Assembly: GCA_039707655.1 (NCBI GenBank)
Contig: CM077670.1
Span: 148,966,001-149,030,000, forward strand
Source: Elymus sibiricus
Taxonomy: Eukaryota; Streptophyta; Magnoliopsida; Poales; Poaceae
Length of the DNA stretch: 64,000 nucleotides
Reading direction: 5' to 3'
The notes under the pieces are model-generated. The model made no database searches and was not told where the DNA came from. It saw only the letters and a list, made by a program, of their open reading frames with translations. The position numbers and the translations under genes are program-made. Shown here piece by piece: positions 48,824-59,650 of the stretch (its first letter is position 1; every line of letters begins with the position of its first letter).

Positions 48824-49140
48824 CACTAGTGGAAAAACGGCTAGCCACAACTTTAGTTGGTGGCGCCCATTTTCATTCAACGCCACCACTATATTTTCCA
48901 AATAGTGGTGGCGTTGGCATATTTGGTACGACAGCTTTATAAAGATAGCGCTGGCGTAGATTTTTCCTAACACGCCACCAATTGATGGGCCCAGCTTTAC
49001 TTACCAGTTGGCATAAAGTGGTGGCGTTGGATTTGTATGAATGCCAGCACTAATTAGTCTAGTTCTAGCGTTCATTCAAATTCAACGCCAGCACTAAGTT
49101 TTGCCTATATATATAGGAATTGGCTGCACTTGTTTCTCAA

Positions 49141-49560
49141 ACATTTAGTTATTAAAGTAAGAATATTTATTTTGAATTTATTATTACTTTGAGACATTTT
49201 TCTTATTTTTTGAAACATTTAGTTATTAAAGTAAGAATATTTATTTTGAACTTATTATTACTTTGAGACATTTTTCTTATATTTTGAGACTTTCATTTAT
49301 TAAAGTAAGAATATTTATTTTGAATTTATTATTACTTTGAGACATTTTTATTATTTTTTGAAACATTTAGTTATTAAATTAAAAATATTTGTTTTTAATA
49401 TATTATTATTTTGAGCCTTTTTAATATTTTTTGAGACTTTTAGTTATCAAAGTATGAATATTTTTTTTAGTCTTTTGAGACTATTTTTTATTTTTTAAAA
49501 CATTTATTTACTAAACTAAAAATAGTTATTTTGTGCTTCTATTTTGTTTTTTAGTTATTT
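49141..49560. repeat. 74-bp AT-rich tandem repeat, about 6 units
   Basis: Units begin near 49141, 49215, 49289, 49363 and 49436, each with ACATTTAGTTATTAAAGTAA then GAATATTTATTTTGAATTTA and TTTGAGAC. Later units are more diverged. Confidence 0.85.
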
Positions 49561-50094
49561 TGTGTTTTAGTCTTTTGAGACTTTGTTTTATTTTTTGAGA
49601 CATTCATTTTGTTTTTTGTATCTTTTTATTGGGCCTAGCCCAACATTACGTCCGATGCTTCCCAGGAAAAACCAAAGGGGCCACGGCCCCCTCGCCCCAC
49701 TCGCCCACTCTAGTTGTTCCCCTTCGAAGTCGTCGCCCTCATCCTCTTGAACCCCTTTCTGCCGACGGTGGTTGCTAGCCGATTCCGGCGATTTTCGGCG
49801 TCCTTCGGTCCTGAGGTACACATCTCTGCCTCCCCCTCTCAATGTCGAGTGAAATGGTCCATTTGAATTTGTTTTTAAAATGAGGTGTGATTCACATTCC
49901 CAGTGCTAGGGTTTCGGCGACGGCAACCTGATCAAGACGACGATGATGGAGTAGACAGTAGGCGACGACGATCGACCCACGGCTCCAAGCCTCCAATCGA
50001 GGTGAGCATATCATCCCTCCCTTTTTTCCTATAGCTCGCGTGTAATTTTGTTTAGGATCCCAAACAATATTGATCAATCATGTGCCTTCTTAGG

Positions 50095-50291
50095 CAGTGG
50101 CGGAGACAGGGGGGTGCCAGCAGGGGCCCTGGCCCCCCTAACATCAAAGATTGATGCTAATTTTACTTATGAGCAGTGAGAAAATAGCTACTATTTGTTG
50201 CTAAAAATCTGCTTTTCTATAGTTTGGCCCTCCCCAACCTCTTTTGACAGCACTTGGCCCCCCTAATCCAGTTTTTCTGGCTCCGCCACTG
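50095..50291. mobile_element. hAT-type MITE, 197 bp
   Basis: Inverted ends CAGTGGCGGAG...CTCCGCCACTG and a perfect 8-bp TSD TTCTTAGG (50087-50094 and 50292-50299) identify a hAT-superfamily miniature element. It contains no ORF. Confidence 0.92.
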
Positions 50292-50330
50292 TTCTTAGGT
50301 GAGTGTTTGGTTCAAAGCAAACAGCCCCTA

Positions 50331-51015
50331 AGTTTGCTAAAGATTGCCACACCTATGGTTAGGCAAGTTTGACCAACATAGGTGAGTGTTAGGTTCAAGC
50401 CACACCTTAGGCAAGATTCCCTTAGTTGATACATTTTTAGACTTGCCAACTTGTGGCTCTCATTTTGTTGAACTAACCTTAGGCAAGCTTGGCAAAAATA
50501 TGTAGCAAAGTGTGGCAATGCAAGGCCTAGAACCAAACAGCCCCTTAGTTGATACATTTAGTGTAGTGTTTGCTACAAGTCAGTGCCAAATCTGTGCCAC
50601 AATGTTTGCTCATAATTTAGGGGTTGTTTGGTTCAAAGTAATTTTGCCGGTTTTGAGTGAAAGGCTTGCCGATTGAAAGTGTGGCAAGGTGTGCCTAGGA
50701 ACCAAACAACCCCTAAGTTTGCCAAAGATTGCCACACCTATGGTTAGGCAAGTTTGACCAACTTAGGTGAGTGTTAGGTTCAAGCCACACATTAGGCAAG
50801 ATTCCCTTAGTTGATACATTTTTAGAGTTGCCAACTTGTGGCCCTCATTTTGTTGAACTAACCTTAGGCAAGCTTGGCAAAAATGTGTGGCAAAGTGTGG
50901 CAATGCAAGGCCTAGAACCAAACAGCCCCTTAGTTGATACATTTAGTGTAGTGTTTGCTCCAAGTCAGTGCCAAATCAGTGCCACAATGTTTGCTCATAA
51001 TTTAGGGGTTGTTTG
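50331..51015. repeat. two-copy direct duplication, about 300 bp each, period 385
   Basis: The segment beginning AGTTTGCTAAAGATTGCC (50331) recurs at 50716 and the copies stay collinear to about 50632 and 51015. They share TAGTTGATACATTTTTAGA and TTAGTGTAGTGTTTGC strings. The spacer between them is the short inverted-repeat element at 50620-50713. Confidence 0.85.
50620..50713. mobile_element. short Tourist-like inverted-repeat element, 94 bp
   Basis: The ends GGGGTTGTTTGGTTC and GAACCAAACAACCCC are perfect 15-bp inverted repeats flanked by TTA and TAA. Related ends (GTTTGGTTC / GAACCAAACAGCCCC) occur at about 50306 and 50530, so foldback units of this kind are clustered here. Confidence 0.7.
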
Positions 51016-51150
51016 GTTTTTGCCACACTTTGGCTTGCCACACTTTATTGCCCCTATGGCCCATTTGTCATAGACCGTAAATAACACCTTTATCAACTCT
51101 GCTCATGTCATAATCTGATCCTGACTTGTTATTATTTTGTAGTTGCAGCC

Positions 51151-51610
51151 ATGAGTAGCTGGAACAGCCACTACCAGTCCTCATGCGAAGCGAGCACCAA
51201 CAAGGTAAGATTACAAAAACATCCATTGGCATTGCAAACACATGCATATATACATATATCTAACCATTATTGATGATTTCAAATATTTGACTTGCCAGGC
51301 GTATGTACGAAACCCATCTCCAACACCCGTCGAGCAAAAGCTATGTGACGTGGACATGCTCAGTCGCGAGCTTGTCGCGTCACAGGAGAGTACAGTAAAG
51401 GCCCTCAGGGAGTTGAATAACTCCCTAGGGAATGAGAGGGATCAAATCATCGACGAGAACTCGAATTACTACGATAAGAAGCTGAAGCTCAACGACCAGA
51501 AGGACAAACTGGTCGCCGAGATCGTTGAGCTGAAGATGGACATACGGCTCCTGAACGACGAGATAGTGCAACTAAAGATGCTAAAAGTCCATTACATAAA
51601 GGAGGGGTAG
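51151..51610 (+). CDS. small coiled-coil protein gene inside CACTA-3 (two coding exons)
   Basis: ATG at 51151 follows an acceptor (TTGCAG). The first coding exon, 51151-51204, ends at AAG|GTAAGA, and the second, 51299-51610, begins after CTTGCCAG. Splicing keeps the frame and yields 121 residues, starting MSSWNSHYQSSCEASTNK. The rest is a heptad-rich helix (LSRELVASQESTVKALREL, KDKLVAEIVELKMDIRLL, DEIVQLKML). The frame stays open past the TAG for 17 more codons, so the TAG may be a recent change. I do not recognise the family. Upstream non-coding exons give it a complete gene look. It may be a captured host gene or an element-specific factor. Confidence 0.55.
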
Positions 51611-52078
51611 AGCAATAGGAACAAGTTACGTGAGATGAAGATCATTCTTCAGAGAGAGATGTAATGCATATGTAGGTAGTTTGGAGATATTGTCGAAGTT
51701 GATCACTTTTGCTTCTAGCTAGCTAGCTAGTATACTACTGTTTGTGGAGTTGAAGTTATCACTAGAAGTACTAACCTTTTGTGAAGCTGAATGTTTAAAT
51801 GGTTGCATATATACTAGGTTTAAATGGCTGGGTATATTTTTTTTATTAGCCAAAAAAGTCTAATTGCTGGTGTTGGCACACACTGAACGCCAAAGTTAAC
51901 ACGAATATATTGCTGGCATTAGCCATCTGGCACGCCATCAGTACTCACAATACTGCTAACGTGTCTGCCAACGCCACCACTGAAAATTTACACTGGCGCC
52001 ATATTGGTGGCATTGGAGCCCTACGCTAGCAAGCCCGTTTTTGGCACGCCATAGCTAGGCTTTTCTGCACTAGTGTAT

Positions 52079-52127
52079 TTGTCTTCAATACTCCACACCC
52101 ACTAAGGGGGCACTTGATGCACTTACA
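52079..52127 (-). repeat. Element H 3' LTR, segment 3 (LTR start)
   Basis: On the minus strand this is TGTAAGTGCATCAAGTGCC, the first bases of the LTR. It follows the polypurine tract at 52128-52141 (AAAAAAGGGGAGAT). It was separated from segment 2 by CACTA-3. Confidence 0.65.
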
Positions 52128-52141
52128 ATCTCCCCTTTTTT
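52128..52141 (-). other. Element H polypurine tract
   Basis: On the minus strand AAAAAAGGGGAGAT lies directly before the LTR start. It sets the element orientation as minus and is the main evidence for the LTR boundary. Confidence 0.7.
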
Positions 52142-52659
52142 GGTGATTGATGACAAATCAGTTAAGTTTTCAACGGGAGTAAATAATGGAAGTGTATGAA
52201 CATAATCTGAAGACATTGGTTACATGATATAGAGGAACTCCCCCCTGAAGATGTGCATATGAAGAATTTGCTTTGGATTGCAAATGCACATGGCAGGTTG
52301 AAATTGTGGAGATCTCTATATCTTGGAATCCAATCATGCATGATCATAAGATATTGAAGAATTTGAATGCATGATGAAAATTGGTGTCTGACAAATTATA
52401 ACATGCATGCACATATATCATTGAGAATTTTGAGCATAATCACGCATGCAGATAAAACGTAGCAGAAAAACGCGTCAGACCACCAACAGTTATTAAGTTA
52501 CAACTCATCAAAGGAGCAAATCAAATGAAACCAAGAGTTGCAACTTAGGAAAAGAACAACCCGATATATGACCCGCTTGAAGACTAACACTCAAATTTCT
52601 CCCCCTTTGTCATCAAATGACCAAAAGGAGACGAAACTGAGGACTAACACCCCTAAAGA

Positions 52660-55600
52660 ATATCATCTTGACGAATTCGGAGGAGCGCCAATGTTGTTGT
52701 CGTTGTTGCACGGTAAAGAGGGGCCTGCTGCAGTGTCTTCAACGTCTTCATTTTCATCAATAGTTCTTGAGGAAGACACTGAGCTTGGAACCATCTGAGG
52801 AACATGAACCTTCTTGAACTTCTTCTTGGGCGGCATCGACCAATAGAAGTTTTGTTGGAATTCCATCTGCTCAAGTTCCTCAGAGGTCTTCAGAAGTGAA
52901 AGAATAGCCTAACTTCTGTCAAAGATCTCATGGGTGTAGTAGTGATTTTTACGCACTGAGTTCTGCGTCACAGTCATGTTTGCAAGAATCGCTGCAAGAT
53001 GATGCTTTACCCAGTTGTGATTCCTGTCCATTTTCTGATCAAGACTTATGAGAAGCTCATGATCAGTCATGACTTGTGGAGCTTCACCTTGAGGCTTTTG
53101 CTGTGATGCATCTGCGCGAGTATCTTGGCTTGAAGTGTCATAGCCGGTGGACTGTGAGACAGGCTGACGAAATTGCCCCATCGAGAGGACGAATTCCTTC
53201 ATCAATTACTACTTTGCCTTTGCCAGGAACTGAAGAAATAGTGTTTTGAAGAATTTCCACATCGGGCATCAAGCAGAGATGATTTTGGCAGTCAGCCCTG
53301 CAGTTGATTGAAGACCTTTTTCTGATGAATCTCATAATCCATGGTGTGCAAGGCTTCAAATCAAATGGAGATTGTGCAACTGTGGCTAGAGTCCTCATGA
53401 AGAAATTATGGATATTGATAGGAATACCATGAATGATGTTGAATAGCAAGTTCTTCATGATTCCCACAACTTCTTCAGTTTTAGAGTTGTGACCTTTGAT
53501 TGGACTAAGGGTTTTGGATAGAATTTGGTACACAGTGCGCGGCACAAAGAGCAAATCCTTCACTAAGAAGGTAGTCCTTGGAGCTTCTCGTTCAGCCAAA
53601 GGCTTCATCAGTACTTGCATCAGGTGGTTGGACAGCTCAGGTTCTTCATAGATTTTTCTGGCTTCATCTGAGGATAATTCAACTGGAAGGGCTCGAAGCA
53701 GTTCATCAGCAGGAGCCTTGTAGTGCGTGTTCTCACTCATCCAGTCGAGTGCCCAATAGTGAATGTCGTCAACATCACCAGAAAGATGCAGAGTGGCATA
53801 GAATTGAAGAATGAGCTCTTCGTTCCAATCATAGACGACAGTGATGAAATTAAGTAACCTAGCATCGTGAAGAACGGGCAAAATGGGCCTAAAGCACGGT
53901 AGTGATTCCATATCCACATGAGGAATATGGCGATGTAGGAAGACCTTGTTCTTGTAAAACAGAAGTGACGAATAGTAATTCATCTGTGTCTTTTTCCAGA
54001 GTCATTGATGCCTGATCTTTGCACAGTCATAAGGTGACTCGCGTATGAAGAAATTCTTCTCTCCAAAGAAGGCAGCATTATCAAACTTGGGTCTTCTGAT
54101 GCTTTTGCCAACTTTGGGCATTAAGGGCACTGGCTGAAGATTTATCTTCTTGGGCCTCACATAAAAAATGGGCCTAGGAGAGCCTGTTGAATCATTGGGA
54201 TCGGTAATGGCCAAAGACTTGGCAACTTCCTCAGCGGTTGAAAATGGAACTGTTTCTGAATCTGCTGAGGGTGTTGGCTCTTGTTGTTGAGGAGGAGGAG
54301 GAGCTGCAACTTCTTAAGTGGATGTTGGTTGCATGATTTCTTCAGCTGATGCAGTTGGAATTTCTTCAGTAATGGTCTGAAGGGAAGGTTGACGTCCTTC
54401 AGAACCAATATGAATTTCCTCAGTTACAGCTGGCGACTGAGGCACTTGTGTCAGAGGCGTGGTGACGGGCAAGTTCGGGTGTGCTACATCCCAGAAGTCA
54501 TCATGGATAGTGGCGTTGTAGAACCATCAATGTCCACGTCCTCATCTGTTGCTTCATCGCTTCCCTGGGAAGCAGCATGTTCTTCAGTCACACGGACTGG
54601 TGGTGACGCACGTGATGATACCTGATGAAGTGTAGCATCTGCTTCAACTTCAATTTCTTCATCCACCTGCTTTGAGGTAGCAGCAGAGTGGGTAATCTCT
54701 TCTTCGTCAGCAGGTGGGATAACATATTACACACCATAAGGAACAATTTGGAATTCTTCTAGGTTCCGTGACGGGGGTGCTGATGAAATTGGAATAGCAT
54801 CAATTGGCGCATTTGAAGACATTTGGGCCATCTTCAATTTCTTCATTGTCTCAGTGGAAGGAGGTGCTGATGCTTTTCTCTTCTCAGCAGCCTTGGTTCT
54901 CTTCACTTCTGTTGCAGAAGAAAGTGTGATTAGCTTCAAAGATGAAGATTGTTCAGGCGCTGCTGCTGAGGAGCTTGATGGAGCAATTTCTTCAGGCACG
55001 ACTGATGCAGTTGCCCAGGCAGTTTCTTCAGGTGGAACAACTTTTGTTGCCCTGTCTTGGACTTGCGGAGGAGGTGAAGGCACAGTCTCACTGGCCTGAG
55101 GAGCTTGTGGCAGAGCTGGGGAACTTGATGGTGGCGCTTGACCAAACTTAGCAGCCTCCCTTCTGTTGTGGTCATCAACCACTTTGTTGGTTGCGTTGAT
55201 GAATCTGTCCCGCACACCACTGCAAGGATTGGCTTGTCGTTCATATTCATCAGACAGCTGTTAGATTTCAGACTCAAGTGCTACGAGCTGCTGAGGAGAT
55301 ATGGTAAGCATGTTCTTCTTCAGCTCCCTCTCCTTCTGAAGCTGTTGTTTCTTTACAAGCTTGGCTTGTGCAATCTTGTGCTTCTCTATCAAAATGAATG
55401 AGGACAGCACATGGTTGGACCAGGAGGCAAATCAAGGTCGTCAAGTGGCGTGTCTGGCTTCTTGCACCATATTTTGATGAAGTCCAAAATCTTCTTCGGA
55501 TCAAGAAGTGGAAAAAAGGTTTTCTTGGCACGAGCAGCTTCCTCTATCCTTCTCTGAATGAACTCAGCGAGTTCCTCTTCATCAGCCATATCATTTTCGT

Positions 55601-56429
55601 CGGCCTGAGGCACAACGACTGTGCTTCTGGGGCTCGGCCTCGTTCCACGGCCTGCTATGGCCTTCTTCTTCAGCTTGGGCGTGTTTGAATAAATATGCCC
55701 ACTAGCTGAGGCACTTGATGATACAATGGTGGCCGTTTGAAAGCCTTCAGTGCGCTGGCAGGATGCTAGCACGACTGGCGTTGATGCACTTGCAGCGGCC
55801 ATAGAAGAACTAATGGCTGGCGGAGGCGCTGAGGAACTTGGAACAGAAGGAGCCTTAGGTGCTGAAGCCTTTGAAGATGACGACTTTGGCTCTGAGGGCT
55901 TAGCAGCTGAAGATTTTGAGGCTGAAGCTTTTGGCCGTGAGGACATATCAGCCGAAGGCTTTGGCTTTTCAGCCAGCTTCTTTCTCATTGCTTTCTTGGG
56001 CATACTGCCATTTGAGCCAGCACCAGCATCTGCTGATGCCTTTGAGGCCATTTTGAACTCTTCCACAGCCTTCTGAGCTTGCTTTTGTAATTTGGCTTGA
56101 CGCTTGGCCCATTCTTCGTGGAATTCTTCACCCCTTCTGATGCTGGTTGGATCAGCAGTCTGTCCAGGTGCAAGTGAGGGCCTATTGCATGGAGGCTTCA
56201 CGCCAAAGTCTTTCATGTTTTTGGAAGTGACGTATCTATAACTTCTCCATTCATAGGTCTAGTATCTTTTTATCTTTTGCATGCGCGTTTTGCGCTGCTC
56301 CGTTATCTCCTTGCCATGAGTTTCTTCATCTGGCATGCAATACCCTGCATATAGGTCATCAGGGATCTCAAATGTTGTGTGTTCCTCTTTTCTCTTGCCT
56401 CCCTTCTGAGGCTTTTTACCATTAGCCAT
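52660..56429 (-). pseudogene. Element H extra gene: large protein of the plant-transposon-associated type, broken
   Basis: ATG at 56429 gives MANGKKPQKGGKRKEEHTTF. The frame is read with a TAG at 56259, a shift near 55425, stops near 55260, 54727 and 54484, and further shifts. The N-terminal third is Lys/Ser/Ala-rich with a KPSADMSSRPKASASKSS-type low-complexity tract. The middle is acidic and Pro-rich. The C-terminal third is globular: NYYSSLLFYKNKVFLHRHIP, DWNEELILQFYATLHLSGDV, RTVYQILSKTLSPIKGHNSK, IMKNLLFNIIHGIPINIHNF. It then has GQFRQPVSQ and a helix-rich tail ending near 52660. The WNEELI-QFYATL part recalls Pfam 'putative plant transposon protein', a guess I could not test. It is on the same strand as the element. 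No gag-pol motif is present. Confidence 0.6.
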
Positions 56430-57145
56430 TTTCTTCAACTGAGGGATTTGAACTTTTGATGTTTCTAAAATTGTCTAAAGATTTTCCTCAAGCAATGTTG
56501 CAAATGAATTAAGTTGATGAGAACTTAGAGATTCGTCGGCACACATGTGTACCTGTGAACATAGTATAGTTGCGACGAAATTGGGAAGAGTCACATGCGT
56601 TCTCAGATGTTTTTCAAAATAAATCCAGTTGAGGAAATTAACCTTTGTCGTCTTGAAGAAATTCACTAAGTGTTCTTGACTTAGGTTCCAGAGTTGTACA
56701 GATTGTTAAATTTTCACAAATGAGGAATCTAATCGTTAAGCACAACTTAGATGATATAACCAAGACTGGCCAAAAGGAAGTGTTGAAGAATTGGAAAGAA
56801 GTGGTAAAAACAACACTTGAAGAATTTTGGGTAGTAAAAAGATCAAACTTGGGCAGTAAAAATAAATTTAAATTACCCCAACGATGAACTCAATGAACTG
56901 GACGACGAGTTGAAGGAAATCGTCAACTCAGATCTTTCGTGCCCTAAGTTGGCGACGAAAGACAGCTATGGCGGCAGCGGAGGTGAAGAAATCTGCAGCC
57001 GGCACGAGTACGACGGCTAAGAAGTCGAGGCAGTGAAGCTCTTCCTCTCCGGCGATGAAGACTTCCAGCGGCGGCGCTAGGGCTCGAGAGTGAGAGCGAC
57101 AGGGGCACGAGAAGTGAAGTGGGATAAGGTTGACGAGGTCGAGCC
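56430..57145 (-). other. Leader of the element H extra gene
   Basis: Between the TATA at 57146 and the ATG at 56429 the minus strand has a GC-rich first part (57120-56940, with CTTCATCGCCGGAGAGG) and an AT-rich remainder, consistent with a 5' leader exon and an intron. No protein similarity is seen in it. Confidence 0.45.
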
Positions 57146-57155
57146 ATTATATAGG
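57146..57155 (-). promoter_or_regulatory. TATA box of the element H extra gene
   Basis: The minus strand reads CGCGCCTATATAATGGCTCG. The CGCGCCTATA context is almost the same as that of the Tat antisense TATA (GCGCCTATAAATAG). It lies about 720 bp before the ATG, inside the retrotransposon and not in an LTR, so it would drive an internal transcript. Confidence 0.6.
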
Positions 57156-57523
57156 CGCGGTGAAAACCGGGCGGTCCGAAGATTTTGGACGGATAAGCCC
57201 CTGGCGATTCGCATCTCAGCGACACACGTTACACATGCATTTTGAGTGCGCTTTATCCACACGTTGGATGCGCGGGATTAAGTTACTGTGGCAACCACCA
57301 AAAATTGGAATAGAAAATTTTAAAATGTGTTAGCAATTTCTTCAGCTGACAAGGACACAATGAAGACTTTGAACGGTGTCAATTAGAACGCACATGAAGA
57401 GATTGTGAACAGAGTGGTTTGAGTTTAGCATAGAGGGGAGCGGGTCCGATCACATTCACATAGACGAAAAAGTAACTTGAAGAATTAGCAATATCTGAAT
57501 GCTGTTGAGGACATGGAAAACTC

Positions 57524-57545
57524 ATATATATATATATATATATAT
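57524..57545. repeat. (AT)n tract, 22 bp
   Basis: A simple AT run at the junction between element H and the MULE-like element A. A similar AT tract lies at the other end of A. Confidence 0.95.
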
Positions 57546-57565
57546 TCTGCCAATATTGGCAGAAT
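57544..57565. repeat. perfect 22-bp palindrome
   Basis: ATTCTGCCAA followed by TATTGGCAGAAT is its own reverse complement. TTCTGCCAA is also the inner end of the 68-bp terminal repeat of elements A and B, so this may be two truncated terminal repeats joined head to head. Confidence 0.85.
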
Positions 57566-57714
57566 AGTTATTCTGCCCACACTTCCGAACTGCACGCTCA
57601 ATGCGAGGGCACTGCACTTTCTAAAACAAGCACACTGCAATGCAGAGACTAGTGAACTTCTCGTCGAAAAAACTGCACGCGGTGTTTTTCGGTACTGTTT
57701 TTGATCCAGTTTTT

Positions 57715-58400
57715 AAACCGTTTGTCGGAACGAGACATGTAATACGCTGTTGGAAATCTATGGATTAGGCACAACTTCGCCATGTTGAATTTTTTTCGAG
57801 ATTCCTCGCGGTTTAAGACCAGTTTCCAAAACGGTGTGCGCCCGACGAGTGGCAGCGAGCGTATTTTCACGTTTTTTTGCAAACCGCTTGTCGGAATGAA
57901 GCAAATGATACGCCGTTGGAAAGATATCGTCGAGGCGCAACTTTTTCATATATATTACTTTCTCTAATTTCTTACAGTTTAAGAGAAGTTTCAAATTTAC
58001 TAAATCGCGGAATTCTGTTTTTTCAAATTTTTGCAATTTTTTGGTACTATTTTGGCTCCAGTTTTTTAACCGTTTGTCGGAATGAGGCGTGTGATACGCC
58101 GTTGGAAAGCTACAGACAAGGCGCACCTTTCATATGTAGAAATGTTTTTGAGATTCCTTACGGTTTTAATTTAATTTTGAAAATGGTACGGCAGAGGACG
58201 GGTGGCAGCGGCCGTTTTTTCGCGAATTTTTATAAACCGCTGGTCGGAATGATTCAAATGATACACCGTTGGAAAGATATCGACGAGACGCAACTTTTTC
58301 ATGTTGAACACCCTCTCTAATTCCTTACGGTTTGAGAGCAGTTTTGAAATTATCGAAGCGGACACTGTTTTTCGCGACACCAAAATCGACGAGTGAACCG
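57715..58400. repeat. higher-order tandem repeat: four units of about 170 bp in two alternating types
   Basis: Units start near 57715, 57883, 58068 and 58236 with AAACCG[CT]TTGTCGGAATGA, followed by GATACGCCGTTGGAAAG, then a CAACTTTTTCAT stretch and a TCTCTAATTCCTTACGGTTT segment. Spacings are 168, 185 and 168 bp. Units 1 and 3 and units 2 and 4 are more alike, giving a 353-bp dimer period. No coding function is visible. Confidence 0.8.
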
Positions 58401-59650
58401 CATCGGACAGAAAACCGCACTGCTTCAGACTAAAAACCGCACTGCATCAGATGGGCAAACGAACTGCATGATTCCTTTTGTCATTTTTTCTAACTTTTTT
58501 ATGAACGAGAGTGAACCGCGGAGCCGAGGAAAGGTAAACCACAACACTATCGAAAAGTGAACCGCAACACTATCAAAAGTGAACCACATTATTTTTTTCG
58601 TTTCTCTAACAATTTTTTTTGCACTTCACGTTGGGTGTAAGTGAACCGCACCACTCTCAAAAGTGAACCGCTTTATTTTCTTTTTTCCTAATATTTTTTT
58701 AGGGAGTCTGTGATGCATGAATGGGACGACTGGACTGCATTTAAAATTTACACTGACCATGTCCCAAATTTACACTGAGCATGTCGCGGGGAGGAGCCGA
58801 GTGGACTGTATCAACGTCTTTAATGTTGACTACTGCAGCTTTGTGCAAAAATAAACCACATGGATGAGATGAGTGAACTACATGGCTTTATTAATTTAGT
58901 GTTTATTAATTATTTGTTTAGTTATTTTCAAAAAAAAATATTTGTTTAGTTGTTTATATTTTTATGTTACCCAAAATGAACCACAGGGACGAGACGAGTG
59001 GACTGCATGTTTTTTTGTGTTCTTGTTTTTTAGTTGGGTGTTTTCTGCTGTTCGCCTACAATGAACTACACTACACAGCAAAGTGAACAGTAGATCACCG
59101 AGTAGTTGACTGTGTTGCACAAAGCATACTTTACAACGACGACACTTTTTGTATCTTTTCCAAATGTGGACTACCATTTTTTATGCCAAGGGGATTTCTT
59201 TGTTTTCTTGTGATTGCCTAAACAGCAGAGGCCAATTATAAATAATTACAACTTTAAACATACAGGAGAGCAAAAAATCAAAAGAACTACTATGTCAGGA
59301 TATTCTACTGCAACTGAACTGCATAGAAACGACAGCCAAATCTGAAAAAAGGATGAAAATGCTTCTGAACTGCACGTGTGCTAGTGCTATTCCCTGTAGG
59401 TGATCTGAATCGAACTAGAGGGGCACACCGGGGCGCTGGAAATGAACTGCAAATCTGAAGATACATTTTTTAATCTATGAACCGTAATGCTAGCTTAGCC
59501 AAACTGGAGCAGGGCATCTCCTTTGTTTTTTCTCTAGTGGGGATTGCTGATGTAGACGCCGGCGAGCAGCGGTGCTAGATAGCATTTTGACTGAGAAATG
59601 ATTGCAAAGATTTTTTTCACACCTGAAGTGAACTGAACCTTCCGCCCAGT
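58401..59650. other. Element A repeat-motif region
   Basis: AT-rich sequence with many GTGAACCGCA, GGACTGCATG and GAACTGCAC strings at irregular spacing. There is no ORF with protein character. It probably serves as the subterminal binding region of the element. Confidence 0.55.

Larger units (their letters stand above)
48824..52075 (+). mobile_element. CACTA-3, 3252 bp, complete non-autonomous element
   Basis: The ends are CACTAGTGGAAAAACGGCTA and the reverse complement of CACTAGTGCAGAAAAGCCTA, with a 3-bp TSD TAT (48821-48823, 52076-52078). Subterminal regions carry many copies of GTGGTGGCG / CGCCACCA-type strings (48868-49095, 51870-52040). It has no transposase but contains a gene-like unit with exons at about 49640-49815, 49908-50000 and 51151-51610, tandem AT-rich repeats, and MITEs. 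It sits in the H LTR. Confidence 0.88.
11363..57523 (-). mobile_element. Element H: large Copia-like LTR retrotransposon, 3' part, split by nested insertions
   Basis: The 3' LTR is assembled from three pieces (11363-11646, 47749-48823, 52079-52127; about 1.4 kb in total). A polypurine tract on the minus strand (52128-52141) sets the orientation. The LTR on the minus strand starts TGTAAGTGCATCAAGTGCC, preceded by AAAAAAGGGGAGAT, a layout I associate with Triticeae Copia elements (family knowledge, not proven here). The visible internal part (52142-57523) carries one long extra gene on the minus strand and no recognisable gag, integrase or RT. The 5' part and 5' LTR are not seen; MULE-like elements occupy the (AT)n end at 57524. 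The candidate TSD at the LTR end is AAAAC (11358-11362). Confidence 0.65.

Noticed and set aside
52538..55401. Plus-strand frames across the element H internal region
   Set aside because: They are antisense shadows of the long minus-strand extra gene, which has the coherent globular translation.
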